Origin: Pantoea rodasii | GTDB taxonomy: Bacteria; Pseudomonadota; Gammaproteobacteria; Enterobacterales; Enterobacteriaceae | Assembly: GCF_002095465.1 (NCBI RefSeq) | Contig: NZ_MLFP01000002.1 | Coordinates: 124,001-188,000, forward strand | Direction of reading: 5' to 3' | Length of the DNA: 64,000 bases | Shown here: positions 43,250-53,391 of the stretch, in pieces | Numbering within the stretch: position 1 is the first letter of the stretch | Layout: the number at the start of each line of letters is the position of its first letter | Position numbers and translations under genes: made by a program | The notes under the pieces: generated by a model | What the model was told of the DNA's origin: nothing | Database searches by the model: none | The model's input: only the letters and a program-made list of their open reading frames with translations

Positions 43250-43278
43250 GGCACATCATTTTTGATGTGCCTTTTTTA
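43250..43278 (+). terminator. Terminator after hupB
   Basis: GGCACATCA and TGATGTGCC pair around TTTT and run into six T's. Confidence 0.93.
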
Positions 43279-43411
43279 TTCTTGATGCGCGGCGATGGCC
43301 TTAGGCTATTGTCTCCGCATGGTTGCCAACTGCCAGCCTGAACAGCAGTTGCACGATGATGACATCGTGTCAGAGCTTTACATTCACACTACAGCGGAGT
43401 GTTGTCATACC

Positions 43412-45280
43412 ATGATGGACAATTTACGCGCGGCGTCGAATCATGTCGTGCTCAAGATCATTCTGGGATTGATCATCCTGTCTTTCGTATTGACCGGGGT
43501 GGGCAACTACCTGATCGGCGGTGGCAGTGATTATGCCGCCAAAGTTAATGGCCATGAAATTAGCCGTGCAGAGCTTGAGCAGGGCTATAACAACGAGCGT
43601 AATCGTCAGCAGCAGATGCTGGGCGATCAATTCTCGCAGTTGGCCAGCAACGAAGGCTATATGCAGCAGATGCGCCAGCAGGCGCTGTCACAGCTGATTG
43701 ATCAGGCATTGCTCGATCAATACATTAAAGATCTGAAGATTGGCATCAGCGATGAACAGATCAAACAAGCGATCTTTGATCAAAAAGCCTTCCAGACCAA
43801 CGGCAAGTTTGACAACGCGAAATACAACGGCTTAATCACCCAGATGGGCTTTACTGCGGATCAATACGCGGCAGCGCTGCGCAAGCAGTTAGCGACGCAG
43901 CAGTTGATCAATGCGGTGGCCAATACCGATTTCATGCTGAAAGGGGAAACCAGCAAGCTGGTGGATCTGGTGTCACAGCAGCGTGAAGTGCGTCAGGCAG
44001 TGATTGATGTCAACGCGCTGGCAGCAAAACAAACTGCCAGTGATGATGAGATCAATCAGTATTACCAGCAGCATCAGAACAGCTTTATGGCGCCTGAGCA
44101 GTTCCGCGTGAGCTACATCAAGATGGATGCAGCCAGCATGCAGGAAACGGTGAGCGAAGCGGATATCCAGAGCTGGTTCGATCAACACAAAGCCGACTAC
44201 TCACAGCCGCAGCGCAATCGCTACAGTGTGATTCAGACCAAAACCGAAGCAGATGCGACGGCAGTTCTGGATGCGCTGAAGAAGGGTGAAGACTTCGCCA
44301 CGCTGGCAAAAAGCAAATCCATCGATCCAATTTCGGCACGCAAAGGCGGCGATATGGGTTGGCTGGAGCCGGGTACCACGCCGGATGAGCTGAAAAATGC
44401 CAACCTGACGCAAAAAGGCCAGCTGTCTGGGGTGATCAAATCTTCAGTCGGTTTCCTGGTGGTGCGTCTGGATGATGTTCAGGCAGAGCAGGTCAAACCG
44501 CTTGCTGAGATCCATGATGCCGTTGCTGACAAAGTGAAGCAGGAAAAAGCGGTTGATGCTTTCTACAAGCTGCAGCAAAAAGTCAGTGAAGCGGCCAGCA
44601 ATGACAACGAGTCATTGGCAGGTGCAGCACAGGCTTCCGGTCTGAAAGTGGCTGAAACCGGCTGGATTACCCATGATGAGGTTCCGGCTGAACTCGATTT
44701 CGATCAGGTTAAGCAGGCGATCTTCAACGGTGGTTTAGTGGGTCAAAACGGTGCGCCGGGTAATAACTCAGACATCATCAGTGTTGATGGAGATCGTGCG
44801 TTTGTTCTGCGTATCAGCGAGCACAAACCGGAAGCGGTGAAGCCGTTGGATCAGGTAAAAGCGCAGATTGCCGATACCCTGAAGCATGATAAAGCCACGC
44901 AGCAGGCAAAAGCGCAGGCAGATAAACTGCTGGTTGATCTGAAAGCCGGTAAAGAGGATGTGTTGAAAGCTGCAGGTTTGACCCTGAGCGCCAGCAAATC
45001 CTTTGATCGCAACGCGCAGGATCCTGTTGCACAGTCTGCCTTCAACTTGCCACAACCAGCGGATAACAAACCGTCCTGGGGCGTGAGTGAAGATATGCAG
45101 GGTAACGTGGTGCTGGTTGCACTGGATAAAGTCAGTGCAGGCAATATGCCACAGCCGCAGATTGACGAAATGGTCAAAGGCGTGACGCAGAACAACGCAC
45201 AGATTGCGTTCGAAGCGCTGCTGGAAAACCTGCGTAAAGACGCGAAGATCAAATACGGCGCTGCTGCTCAAAGTCAGTAA
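43412..45280 (+). CDS. ppiD: Periplasmic peptidyl-prolyl isomerase/chaperone PpiD
   Basis: The ATG at 43412 (MMDNLRAASNHVVLKIILGL) gives 622 residues. A single anchor helix (about residues 13-35, ending in LIGGG) holds the protein in the inner membrane. An N-terminal SurA-like chaperone domain follows, then a parvulin domain (about 265-360, NRYSVIQTKTEADATAVLDA, GGDMGWLEPG, GFLVVRLDD). PpiD sits near SecYEG and assists newly exported proteins. The frame continues 39 codons upstream of the chosen start without homology. Confidence 0.96.
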   Translation: MMDNLRAASNHVVLKIILGLIILSFVLTGVGNYLIGGGSDYAAKVNGHEISRAELEQGYNNERNRQQQMLGDQFSQLASNEGYMQQMRQQALSQLIDQALLDQYIKDLKIGISDEQIKQAIFDQKAFQTNGKFDNAKYNGLITQMGFTADQYAAALRKQLATQQLINAVANTDFMLKGETSKLVDLVSQQREVRQAVIDVNALAAKQTASDDEINQYYQQHQNSFMAPEQFRVSYIKMDAASMQETVSEADIQSWFDQHKADYSQPQRNRYSVIQTKTEADATAVLDALKKGEDFATLAKSKSIDPISARKGGDMGWLEPGTTPDELKNANLTQKGQLSGVIKSSVGFLVVRLDDVQAEQVKPLAEIHDAVADKVKQEKAVDAFYKLQQKVSEAASNDNESLAGAAQASGLKVAETGWITHDEVPAELDFDQVKQAIFNGGLVGQNGAPGNNSDIISVDGDRAFVLRISEHKPEAVKPLDQVKAQIADTLKHDKATQQAKAQADKLLVDLKAGKEDVLKAAGLTLSASKSFDRNAQDPVAQSAFNLPQPADNKPSWGVSEDMQGNVVLVALDKVSAGNMPQPQIDEMVKGVTQNNAQIAFEALLENLRKDAKIKYGAAAQSQ

Positions 45281-45315
45281 GCTTCACAAAAAATCTGAAT
45301 TCGCTGCAACAACTC

Positions 45316-45340
45316 AAAGGCCGCTTCTGCGGCCTTTTCC
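45316..45340 (+). terminator. Terminator after ppiD
   Basis: AAAGGCCGC and GCGGCCTTT pair around TTCT, followed by TCC. The stem is strong but the T tract is short. Confidence 0.82.
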
Positions 45341-45381
45341 ATTTCTGCAAAAGCCCTTTTGAGCGTAAATCCTTGCTGTGA

Positions 45382-45744
<363 letters not shown>

Positions 45745-45845
45745 GGCGGCTCGCGACTTTGAAGGATTGATAAAGCACCCAATCAGGCTGTGCTATGCTC
45801 AACAGGTCATACCAGTTGTCATTCTCAGCCTGAACAGGAGCAATA

Positions 45846-46253
45846 ATGCAAACCACAATCAAAGTACGCGGCTATCATCTGGATGTTTACCAGCATGTGA
45901 ATAATGCGCGCTATCTGGAGTTTCTTGAAGAGGCGCGTTGGCAATGGCTGGAGGATGTTGATGCCTTTCACTGGCTGATGGAGCAGAAGCTGGCGTTTGT
46001 GGTGGTCAATATCAACATTAACTATCGTCGTCCGGCGGTGCTGGGCGATGTACTGAATATTGAAAGCGAAGTGTCGCAACTTAACGGCAAAAGCGGCATT
46101 ATTTCGCAGCGCGTACTGCTGGCAAGCGATGACACGGTGGTTGCGGATGCAGCGTTAACCTTTGTTTGCATCGATTTGCGCACACAAAAAGCGGTACCGA
46201 TGGAAGGGGAGTTGCGCGAACGTCTGTCGGCGCTGATGGTGGAAAGCCATTAA
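45846..46253 (+). CDS. fadM: Long-chain acyl-CoA thioesterase FadM (YbaW/TesC)
   Basis: The 135-residue hotdog-fold protein starts MQTTIKVRGYHLDVYQHVNN with the catalytic Asp13. ARYLEFLEEARWQWLED and VNININYRRPAVLGD follow E. coli FadM closely. It hydrolyses 3,5-tetradecadienoyl-CoA and other long-chain acyl-CoAs during beta-oxidation. A small hairpin (CTGGCGT-CAGAA-ACGCCAG, 46265-46283) after the stop may end transcription before the tandem repeats. Confidence 0.95.
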   Translation: MQTTIKVRGYHLDVYQHVNNARYLEFLEEARWQWLEDVDAFHWLMEQKLAFVVVNININYRRPAVLGDVLNIESEVSQLNGKSGIISQRVLLASDDTVVADAALTFVCIDLRTQKAVPMEGELRERLSALMVESH

Positions 46254-46287
46254 TAGCGGAGCGAGCTGGCGTCAGAAACGCCAGCCT

Positions 46288-46488
46288 GAGTTCCTGCTTG
46301 CGAAGCAGTTCATCGAGTACCCGCCAGCGAAGCAGCTTAGTGAGTTCCTGCTTGCGAAGCAGTTCATCGAGTACCCGTCAGCGAAGCAGCTTAATGAGTT
46401 CCTGCTAGCGAAGTAGTTAACAGAGTTCCAGCCAGCAAAACAGCTCAATGCGTCCCAGCCGCGATGCAACTCAATCAGTTCAGGCCGC
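46288..46488. repeat. 27-bp tandem repeat array, about seven units
   Basis: Contiguous units of 27 bp start at 46288, 46315, 46342, 46369, 46396 and 46423. A 26-bp unit starts at 46450 and a fragment follows. Units 1 and 3 are identical and units 2 and 4 nearly so, showing a 54-bp higher-order duplication. Each unit starts GAGTNCC, and the odd ones contain CTGCTTGCGAAGCAG, a tight 6-bp hairpin with a GCG loop. There are no spacers, so it is not a CRISPR array. The array lies between the convergent ends of fadM and queC, and its last unit touches the queC stop. Confidence 0.9.
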
Positions 46489-47170
46489 TTTTTTGTTTCA
46501 TGGCCGTCATCACCGCGGCAGTATTGGCCTGGTAATCCGCTAACCCACGCGCGCGCAGGTGACAAGCGGCGCACTCACCACAGCCATCGCCCTTCACACC
46601 GTTATAGCAAGTCAGCGTTTCTGCGCGCACCAGAGGGAGTTGCTGCCAGTAATCTGCCAGCGCCCAGGTTTCGGCTTTATTCAGCCACATCAGCGGCGTT
46701 TCGAAGCGAATGTTACGCGCCATACCTAGGATGACGGAATTGTTCAGCGCTTTGACAAACTCATCGCGGCAATCCGGATAACCGGAAAAATCCGTTTCGC
46801 AAACGCCGGTAATCACTGACTCAGCTTCAACCTGATAGGCATAAATTGAGGCTAAGGTCAGAAACAGAATATTGCGGCCCGGTACAAAGGTGCTTGGCAA
46901 ACCGCTGGCATCTGGATCGTAAGCGGGCACCGGAATGTTATCGCGCGTCAGGCTGCTCACCGCTAACTCGTTGAGTAACGTCACATCCAACACTTTGTGC
47001 GCACGGGCACCCAGTTTTTGCGCTAATTCAGCCGCGACTTCAATCTCTTCGCGATGGCGCTGACCATAATCGAAAGTGACACAATGCACTTCGTCATACT
47101 GTTGCAGCGCCTGAATCAGACAGGTGGTGGAATCTTGTCCGCCACTGAATACGACAACGGCTCGTTTCAT
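46475..47170 (-). CDS. queC: 7-cyano-7-deazaguanine synthase QueC
   Basis: The product has 231 residues, as in E. coli. The ATP PP-loop is [17 protein letters not shown], and [31 protein letters not shown] and [20 protein letters not shown] with four zinc cysteines are all present. QueC converts carboxydeazaguanine to preQ0, upstream of the QueA/Tgt reactions encoded at the other end of this window. It ends in the tandem repeat array. Confidence 0.97.
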   Translation of the reverse strand: MKRAVVVFSGGQDSTTCLIQALQQYDEVHCVTFDYGQRHREEIEVAAELAQKLGARAHKVLDVTLLNELAVSSLTRDNIPVPAYDPDASGLPSTFVPGRNILFLTLASIYAYQVEAESVITGVCETDFSGYPDCRDEFVKALNNSVILGMARNIRFETPLMWLNKAETWALADYWQQLPLVRAETLTCYNGVKGDGCGECAACHLRARGLADYQANTAAVMTAMKQKSGLN

Positions 47171-47196
47171 CTTTATTTCCCCAAAAATCAGTGCGC

Positions 47197-48912
47197 CTAT
47201 GGTACTGGCTCAGGCTCGGGCTGAACAGTGCCGACTGTGGCGGGCGGTGGAATCCATGCGCGGGTGAAATCAAACCAACCCAGGGTATTGAGCTGGATGC
47301 CTTCAACGCCGGGTGGGGCAAACACCTGATAGCGGTAATTGAATAGCGGCAGCAGGTGCCCGTCATGCATCAGCTGCTGGAACAATTGATGCGTCAGCTG
47401 CTCGCGTTGCTGTGCACTCGCTTGTTGGGCTATGACACTGAGAGCCGCCTGCAGTTGCGGTGCGCGCAGCGGATGCCACAGTGGATCGTTCTCCAGCCAG
47501 TTGACCAGAGTAAACAGCGGGGCGTCGCCAATCAGGCGGTCACCCATCACCACATCCGCGTCACTTAACTCAATGTCGTCACGCCAGCTTTTAACATCAT
47601 GGAATACGCAGGTGAGGGTGCAACCCTGCTGAGCCAGCAAGGGAACCAATGCCTGAGCCATCACATGTAACTCGACCGGCAAATGATAGTGCAGGGTCAG
47701 TTTTTCTGGCAGCGGTACGCGAATCTTTGCCGCAGGCGGCACCGGCCAACCGGGCAGCAGCTCCTGGCTCGGTGTAATCAGTCCTTCATCCAGCGGTAAC
47801 TGCTGAATCACACCGCTGTGCTGGATCAGGGCAATCAGTGATGTGGCTTGAGCGGCTGTGAAGTGGGCTGAGATACGCGGGGCTAAATAACAGAAGCCAA
47901 GGCTGATGCTGTGATCAACCGGGCGCAGCGCATCCAGTTCGTCGGGATCGCCAATGGCAATCTGCACCGGATGGCGGCAACTGGTGCCGAGCCCGTGCGC
48001 AAACAGCTGCGGCGTTATCCAGTATTCCACCACCTGAATCAGCGGCCGCTGCAGATGCCAACGCGCGTGGCTTTCAAGGCGCACCAGTTCATCAGTGAAA
48101 TGCGTCAGTTTCCAGGGACCGCTCCCCACATCGCTGAATTCAGGATGGGGAAGCAGGCAGAACTGGTGTGCCAGCCGCTGCGGTAACCAGTAATCACTTT
48201 GGTGCAGCCGAATGCGCAGTGCCAGCGGGTGGGGCGCATCAATCTGGTCGAGGGTTGCCAGTAAGCGACCGCCGCGCTGCGTTTGCTGAATCTGCTGCAG
48301 CTGAATGGCTAATTGCGCGGCCTGAATCGGTTCATCGTTATGCCAGCTTAGCTGGGGACGCAGCCAGAAATACCATTCCCGCCCGCTGCCATCATGCTGC
48401 CAGTGATGAGCAAGATCGCCTTCCACATCGTTGCCATGGAAGCGGGTCAGCCCAGAAAAAATTTGCCGTAGCAGATGCTGCTCAGCGCGGCCGGTCAGAT
48501 TTAACGGCTGCAGCGGCTCCAGCGCGCGATAATAGGGAATACGCAGCACTGGCGCCTGGTTTTGCCACTGGCCACCCATCAGCGGTCTGAGCATTTTTAC
48601 CAGTCGCTCGGGATGCAAATCCAGCACCTGCAGCGCCTGTACCGCTTCACCTGCTTCCAGCTGTTGGGCTAACAGCTGCTGGCGTAACTGTTCGGGTGAA
48701 ATCAGAAACGTCAGTTCGCCTTGTTTACCGCGTCCCGCTGCGCCAAGCCAGCGCAACCAGCCCGCATCCTGCCACTGACGCAGCAGCGTGCGCACATGTC
48801 GTTCGCTGCAGAAGCAGTGCTGAGCCATGGCGGTAACGCTCAGTCGCTGCGGTTCGCCCTGACTCAGTTGCCACAAACGCTGAAATTGATTAACCCGATG
48901 AAGTTGACGCAT
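47197..48912 (-). CDS. ybaE: SgrR-family transcriptional regulator YbaE
   Basis: The 571-residue product has an N-terminal winged helix of the SgrR type (about residues 1-115, [20 protein letters not shown]). A large domain related to oligopeptide-binding proteins follows ([56 protein letters not shown]). There is no signal peptide, so the solute-binding fold is used inside the cell as a sensor. The ligand is not known. It lies 26 bp upstream of queC on the same strand. Confidence 0.92.
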   Translation of the reverse strand: MRQLHRVNQFQRLWQLSQGEPQRLSVTAMAQHCFCSERHVRTLLRQWQDAGWLRWLGAAGRGKQGELTFLISPEQLRQQLLAQQLEAGEAVQALQVLDLHPERLVKMLRPLMGGQWQNQAPVLRIPYYRALEPLQPLNLTGRAEQHLLRQIFSGLTRFHGNDVEGDLAHHWQHDGSGREWYFWLRPQLSWHNDEPIQAAQLAIQLQQIQQTQRGGRLLATLDQIDAPHPLALRIRLHQSDYWLPQRLAHQFCLLPHPEFSDVGSGPWKLTHFTDELVRLESHARWHLQRPLIQVVEYWITPQLFAHGLGTSCRHPVQIAIGDPDELDALRPVDHSISLGFCYLAPRISAHFTAAQATSLIALIQHSGVIQQLPLDEGLITPSQELLPGWPVPPAAKIRVPLPEKLTLHYHLPVELHVMAQALVPLLAQQGCTLTCVFHDVKSWRDDIELSDADVVMGDRLIGDAPLFTLVNWLENDPLWHPLRAPQLQAALSVIAQQASAQQREQLTHQLFQQLMHDGHLLPLFNYRYQVFAPPGVEGIQLNTLGWFDFTRAWIPPPATVGTVQPEPEPVP

Positions 48913-49005
48913 GGCTAAACCCGGAACAGTTTTTTAAAAGTATTCACTATTAGTTCCGCAAATACCAGGCGATAGTAGACCTCTCATTCAGACAGGAGAA
49001 TTTGC

Positions 49006-49827
49006 ATGGCTCGCCTCGCGGCATTTGATATGGACGGCACGCTGTTATTGCCGACACACCGGTTAGGGAAAGAGACCATCGACAGTCTGCATGCGCTGCA
49101 TCAGCGTGATATCACAATCACTTTTGCCACCGGACGCCATCTGATGGATGTTCAAAAGGTGCGCGAGCAAATCACTTTACCGGCCTGGCTGATTACCGGA
49201 AATGGCACCCGCATCCACGATCTCGAAGGGCAGCTGTTGTTCGGTTGCGATCTGCCTTCTTCCGTCGCGGAAGAAGTGATTCATACCCATTGGAAAACGC
49301 CGGCGTCGATTCACATCTTCAACGATGAAGGCTGGTTTACCGACAAACCGTTGCTCGGAGTGATGGAGGCGCATGTGATGAGCGGCTTCCATTATCAGCT
49401 GCGCGATTTACGTCAGATGCCTGCGCATGAGGTGACAAAGATCTGCTTTATCGCGCCTCATGAAATGCTGCTCGAACTCAAAATCGAACTGCAACAAGCG
49501 TTGGGTGACCGGGCCAATATCTGTTTTTCAGCATGGGATTGTCTGGAAGTGCTGCCGCTGGATTGCCATAAAGGCGCGGCGCTGGCGCGTTTGTGTCAGC
49601 ATCTCACATTAACGATGGCGGATTGCATGGCGTTTGGCGACGCGATGAACGACCGTGAAATGCTGGAGCGCGTTGGCAAGGGTTTCATTATGGGCAACGC
49701 CATGAATCAACTTAAATCATCGCTGCCCCATTTACCGATCATTGGACATTGCGAGACACAGGCAGTGTCTCATTACTTAAATCACTGGATGACCACACCA
49801 CACCTCGATTATTCCCCCGAATGCTGA
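49006..49827 (+). CDS. cof: HMP-PP phosphatase Cof (HAD family)
   Basis: The 273-residue Cof-type HAD phosphatase has motif [10 protein letters not shown] with nucleophile Asp8 and acid Asp10. Motif II lies in [12 protein letters not shown], the Lys in [10 protein letters not shown], and motif IV in [13 protein letters not shown]. In E. coli it hydrolyses hydroxymethylpyrimidine pyrophosphate and several sugar phosphates. The ATG at 49006 follows CAGGAGAATTTGC. Confidence 0.95.
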   Translation: MARLAAFDMDGTLLLPTHRLGKETIDSLHALHQRDITITFATGRHLMDVQKVREQITLPAWLITGNGTRIHDLEGQLLFGCDLPSSVAEEVIHTHWKTPASIHIFNDEGWFTDKPLLGVMEAHVMSGFHYQLRDLRQMPAHEVTKICFIAPHEMLLELKIELQQALGDRANICFSAWDCLEVLPLDCHKGAALARLCQHLTLTMADCMAFGDAMNDREMLERVGKGFIMGNAMNQLKSSLPHLPIIGHCETQAVSHYLNHWMTTPHLDYSPEC

Positions 49828-49870
49828 GGCTTACAGTGAACCGGACAGGATGTCCTGTTTTTTATTGCAT

Positions 49871-49990
49871 ACCCGTCACACTTCGAATTACAGGTGCGTT
49901 GGCTGCACTCGTTTACCCGAATCACTTACTCCAGTAAGCTCATCGGGATGCTCTCGTTTGCCTCCTGCCTGCAATTCGAATTATTTAAGG
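49871..49990. repeat. Well-preserved roughly 110-bp palindromic intergenic repeat
   Basis: Outer arms TTCGAATTACAGG (49882-49894) and CCTGCAATTCGAA (49968-49980) are inverted repeats matching at 12 of 13 positions. Between them are GTGCGTTGGCTGCACTCG, a CCAGTAAGCTCATCGGGATG core and CTCGTTTGCCTCC. The ends ATACCCGTCA and TTATTTAAGGT look like element termini. The right end runs into the 3' end of cdsH. A degenerate copy is at 3071-3190. Confidence 0.85.
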
Positions 49991-51021
49991 TGAAACTCAC
50001 GTAGCCACGGCTGAATATCCCCGATATTCTGCGCCACCCACTCTGGATTGTAATAGGTGTCTGGATAGCGTTCGCCGCTGTCGCATAGCAGCGTAACCAG
50101 TGAACCCTGCTCATCGTTTTCGCGCATGCGTTTTGCCACCTGCAACATGCCCCAGAAGTTGGTACCGGTTGAGGCGCCAGGTCGGCGACCCAGAATCTTC
50201 TCCAGATGCAGCATAGCTGCTACCGTTGCGCCATCGGGCACCTTGATCATCTCATCGATCACATCCGGTAAAAATGACGGTTCTACACGCGGACGCCCGA
50301 TGCCTTCAATCATGCTGCCACGATCGCTACGCAATTCGCCATCACGGCTATGCCAGAAATCAAAAAACACCGAATGCTGCGGATCGACGACCAACAGGCG
50401 CGTATCGTGACCTTGATAACGGATATAGCGGCCCAGCGTGGCCGAAGTACCGCCGGTGCCGGCACTCATGATCACCGTATGCGGCACCGGGAAGGGTTCA
50501 AGTGCCATCTGACGATAAATACTTTCCGCGATATTATTGTTGCCACGCCAATCAGTGGCGCGCTCGGCATAGGTAAACTGATCCATAAAGTGGCCGTTGA
50601 GTTCCCGCGCCAGACGCTCTGATTCGCTGTATAACTGGCAGGGATCGGCGACGAAATGGCACTCACCGCCATAAAAACGGATCATTTCGATTTTGCGTTT
50701 TGCGGTGCTGGCGGGCATCACGGCAATAAATGGCAGGCCCAGCAAACGTGCGAAATAGGCTTCGGATACCGCCGTGCTGCCAGAAGAGGCTTCGATGATC
50801 GGTGTATTCTCGCGGATCCAGCCATTGGCCAAACCATACAGGAACAGCGAACGCGCCAGGCGGTGCTTTAGGCTGCCACTGGGATGAGTGCTTTCATCTT
50901 TGAGATAGAAGCGAATGCCAGGAAAATCATCCAGCGCAAAGCGAATGAGGTGCGTATCCGCAGACCGTTGAAAATCGGCGTTAATTTCATTGATGGCGTG
51001 GCGAACCCAGGGCGTTTGCAT
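49981..51021 (-). CDS. cdsH: PLP-dependent cysteine desulfhydrase (CdsH/CcdA type)
   Basis: I start at the ATG at 51021 (MQTPWVRHAINEINADFQRS), giving 346 residues; the open frame extends 85 codons further but overlaps decR antisense. The fold-type II PLP Lys52 lies in HPSGSLKHRLARS. IIEASSGSTAVSEAY is the substrate loop, and MSAGTGGTSATLGRYI holds the cofactor phosphate. The protein resembles cysteine synthases but matches the Salmonella CdsH / Pantoea CcdA group, which degrades L-cysteine to pyruvate, ammonia and sulfide under control of the neighbouring Lrp-type regulator. The stop codon lies in a palindromic repeat end. Confidence 0.85.
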   Translation of the reverse strand: MQTPWVRHAINEINADFQRSADTHLIRFALDDFPGIRFYLKDESTHPSGSLKHRLARSLFLYGLANGWIRENTPIIEASSGSTAVSEAYFARLLGLPFIAVMPASTAKRKIEMIRFYGGECHFVADPCQLYSESERLARELNGHFMDQFTYAERATDWRGNNNIAESIYRQMALEPFPVPHTVIMSAGTGGTSATLGRYIRYQGHDTRLLVVDPQHSVFFDFWHSRDGELRSDRGSMIEGIGRPRVEPSFLPDVIDEMIKVPDGATVAAMLHLEKILGRRPGASTGTNFWGMLQVAKRMRENDEQGSLVTLLCDSGERYPDTYYNPEWVAQNIGDIQPWLREFHLK

Positions 51022-51136
51022 GTGGCGAATCCGTAATAATGATTGCGCACAGTGTAAGGCACTGGCAGGAAAATTAGGTTGCTTTAATCCGGTTATAATG
51101 CCGGAATAAGAGAAAATTTTTCTCCCGGAGCGCCGA

Positions 51137-51598
51137 ATGTTAGATAAAACTGACCGCACGCTGCTGTCAATGCTGCAACAGGATTGCACCTTGTCACTGC
51201 AGGCGCTGGCTGAAGCCGTTAATCTCACCACCACGCCGTGCTGGAAACGCCTGAAAAAGCTGGAAGATGATGGCATTATTCGTGCGCGCGTGGCGCTATT
51301 GGATGGCGAAAAGATCGGGCTTTCGCTGACCGCCTTTATGTTCGTTAAAACCCAGCAGCACAGCAGCGAATGGTTTCAACAATTTGTTGCTGTGGTGCAG
51401 CAGATGCCGGAAGTGATGGCGTTTTATCGTATGGCGGGTGAATACGATTATTTGCTGCGCATCCAGGTGGCTGATATGAAAAGTTACGATCGATTTTATA
51501 AGCGTCTGGTGAATGGCGTACCGGGCCTGATGGATGTGACCTCCAGTTTCGCCATGGAAGAGATAAAATACACCACCGCGTTGCCGGTAGCGCCCTGA
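51137..51598 (+). CDS. decR: Lrp/AsnC-family cysteine-responsive regulator DecR (YbaO/CcdR)
   Basis: The 153-residue product has an N-terminal helix-turn-helix ([20 protein letters not shown]) and a C-terminal RAM ligand-binding domain ([37 protein letters not shown]). It starts [16 protein letters not shown]. In E. coli DecR activates cysteine detoxification genes in response to cysteine. Here it is divergent from cdsH across 115 bp, which strongly suggests cdsH is its target. mdlA follows after 24 bp and may share the transcript. Confidence 0.95.
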   Translation: MLDKTDRTLLSMLQQDCTLSLQALAEAVNLTTTPCWKRLKKLEDDGIIRARVALLDGEKIGLSLTAFMFVKTQQHSSEWFQQFVAVVQQMPEVMAFYRMAGEYDYLLRIQVADMKSYDRFYKRLVNGVPGLMDVTSSFAMEEIKYTTALPVAP

Positions 51599-51622
51599 GC
51601 GGGCACAGAAAGAGAGTGTCTT

Positions 51623-53391
51623 GTGCGATTATTTAGCCAGTTAAGTTGGTATTTCCTGCGCGAGTGGCGGCGATATCTGGGTGCCGTCAGTTTGCTGATC
51701 ATCATTGCACTGCTACAGCTCATACCGCCGCATGTGGTGGGCGTGATTGTTGATGGCGTCACACAGCACACGTTAAGCAGCGGCAAAATCTTTATGTGGA
51801 TTGGTGTGATGCTGGTGACGGCGGCGATCGTCTATCTGCTGCGCTATGTGTGGCGCGTGCTGCTGTTTGGCGCCTCCTATCAATTGGCCGTGGAACTCCG
51901 TGAGGATTTCTATCGTCAACTCAGTCGTCAGCATCCGGCATTCTATTTACGCCATCGCACCGGCGATCTGATCGCGCGCGCCACCAATGATGTCGATCGC
52001 GTGGTGTTTGCCGCCGGCGAAGGAGTGTTGACGCTGGTGGATTCGCTGGTGATGGGGTTGGTGGTGCTGGTGGTGATGAGCGTACAGATCAGCTGGGAGT
52101 TGACGCTGTTAGCGTTGATCCCGATGCCGCTGATGGCGATTGCCATTCAAAAAGATGGCTCGCGTTTACATCAGCGCTTTAAAGTGGCGCAGGCGGCCTT
52201 CTCCAGTCTCAACGATCAAACCCAGGAAAGCCTCACCAGCATCCGCATGATTAAAGCCTTTGGCCTGGAAGACCACCAGTCGCAACAGTTTGCTGATATC
52301 GCCCGTGACACTGGTAAGAAGAACCTGCACGTGGCGCGTGTTGACGCACGTTTTGATCCCATCATCTATATCGCGGTGGGTTTTCAAACTTGCTGGCGAT
52401 CGCTGGCGGCGGCTGGATGGTGTGGCACGGCAGTTTGACGCTGGGTCAGCTCACCAGCTTTGTCATGTACCTCGGGTTGATGATTTGGCCGATGCTGGCG
52501 CTGGCGTGGATGATCAATATCGTCGAACGCGGAAGCGCCGCGTGGAGCCGTATTGGTGCACTGCTGGCGGAAGCGCCCGCGGTAGAGGATGGGCAGAAAG
52601 TATTGCCAGCCGATGCCGGTGTTTTACAGGTCGCTATCCGCGAGTTCCGCTATCCGGCCAGCTCAGGCGCGGTGCTCAGCCATCTGAATTTTCAATTGAA
52701 GCCGGGGCAAATGTTGGGGCTGTGCGGTCCAACGGGTTGCGGTAAAAGTACGCTGTTAAGCTTGATTCAGCGCCACTTTGACATCGATCAGGGTGACATT
52801 CGTTATCACAACATTCCGCTCACGCAGCTGCGACTCGACAGCTGGCGCAGCAAATTGGCCGTCGTGAGCCAGACGCCGTTTTTGTTCTCCGATACTGTTG
52901 CCAATAACCTGGCGCTGGGGCGGCCGAATGCCACCCAGCAGGAGATCGAGCGCGTGGCGCAGATGGCCTGCGTACACGATGACATTCTGCGGCTGCCACA
53001 AGGTTACGACACCGAAGTGGGCGAGCGCGGTGTGATGCTTTCCGGTGGACAAAAACAACGTATCGCGATTGCCCGTGCGCTGTTGCTCAATGCGGAAATC
53101 CTGATCCTCGATGATGCGCTGTCAGCCGTTGACGGCCGCACTGAGTATGAAATTCTGCATAACCTGCGCCAGTGGGGCAAAGGTCGCACCTTGATTATCA
53201 GCGCACATCGCTTGTCAGCGTTAACGGAAGCCAGCGAAATTTTGGTGCTGCAACTAGGTGCCGTCACCCAGCGCGGCGATCACGACAGCCTGGTGGCGAA
53301 AGAGGGATGGTATCGCGATATGTACCGTTATCAGCAGCTGGAAGCCGCGCTGGATGAAGATGAAACCGCAGCGGAGGCCAACCATGGCTAA
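51623..53391 (+). pseudogene. mdlA: Heterodimeric ABC exporter subunit MdlA (SmdA), frameshifted in this sequence
   Basis: A GTG at 51623 ([20 protein letters not shown]) opens a frame carrying the first membrane helices, but it leaves the MdlA sequence at about 52381 and stops at 52438. The remainder runs in the next frame to 53391. One base is missing in GGGTTTT (52378-52384). Adding a G or a T gives [20 protein letters not shown]. The second part holds the ATPase: Walker A GPTGCGKS, signature LSGGQKQR and Walker B LILDDALSAVDG. MdlA pairs with MdlB in a multidrug-type exporter. The ATPase signature motifs are intact, so a sequencing error is likely. Confidence 0.92.

Noticed and set aside
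46166..46408. 80-residue plus-strand frame rich in Ser (CLRSSSSSTRQRSS)
   Set aside because: It overlaps fadM in another frame and then reads only the repeat array.
46288..46488. Possible CRISPR array
   Set aside because: The 27-bp units are contiguous with no unique spacers, and no cas gene is in the window.
46272..46574. 100-residue minus-strand open frame across the tandem repeat
   Set aside because: It is made of the repeated unit plus antisense of queC, with no ribosome-binding site or known domain.
51022..51276. 85-residue N-terminal extension of cdsH
   Set aside because: It runs antisense through the start of decR, has low-complexity Ser/Arg content and is not part of the PLP fold.
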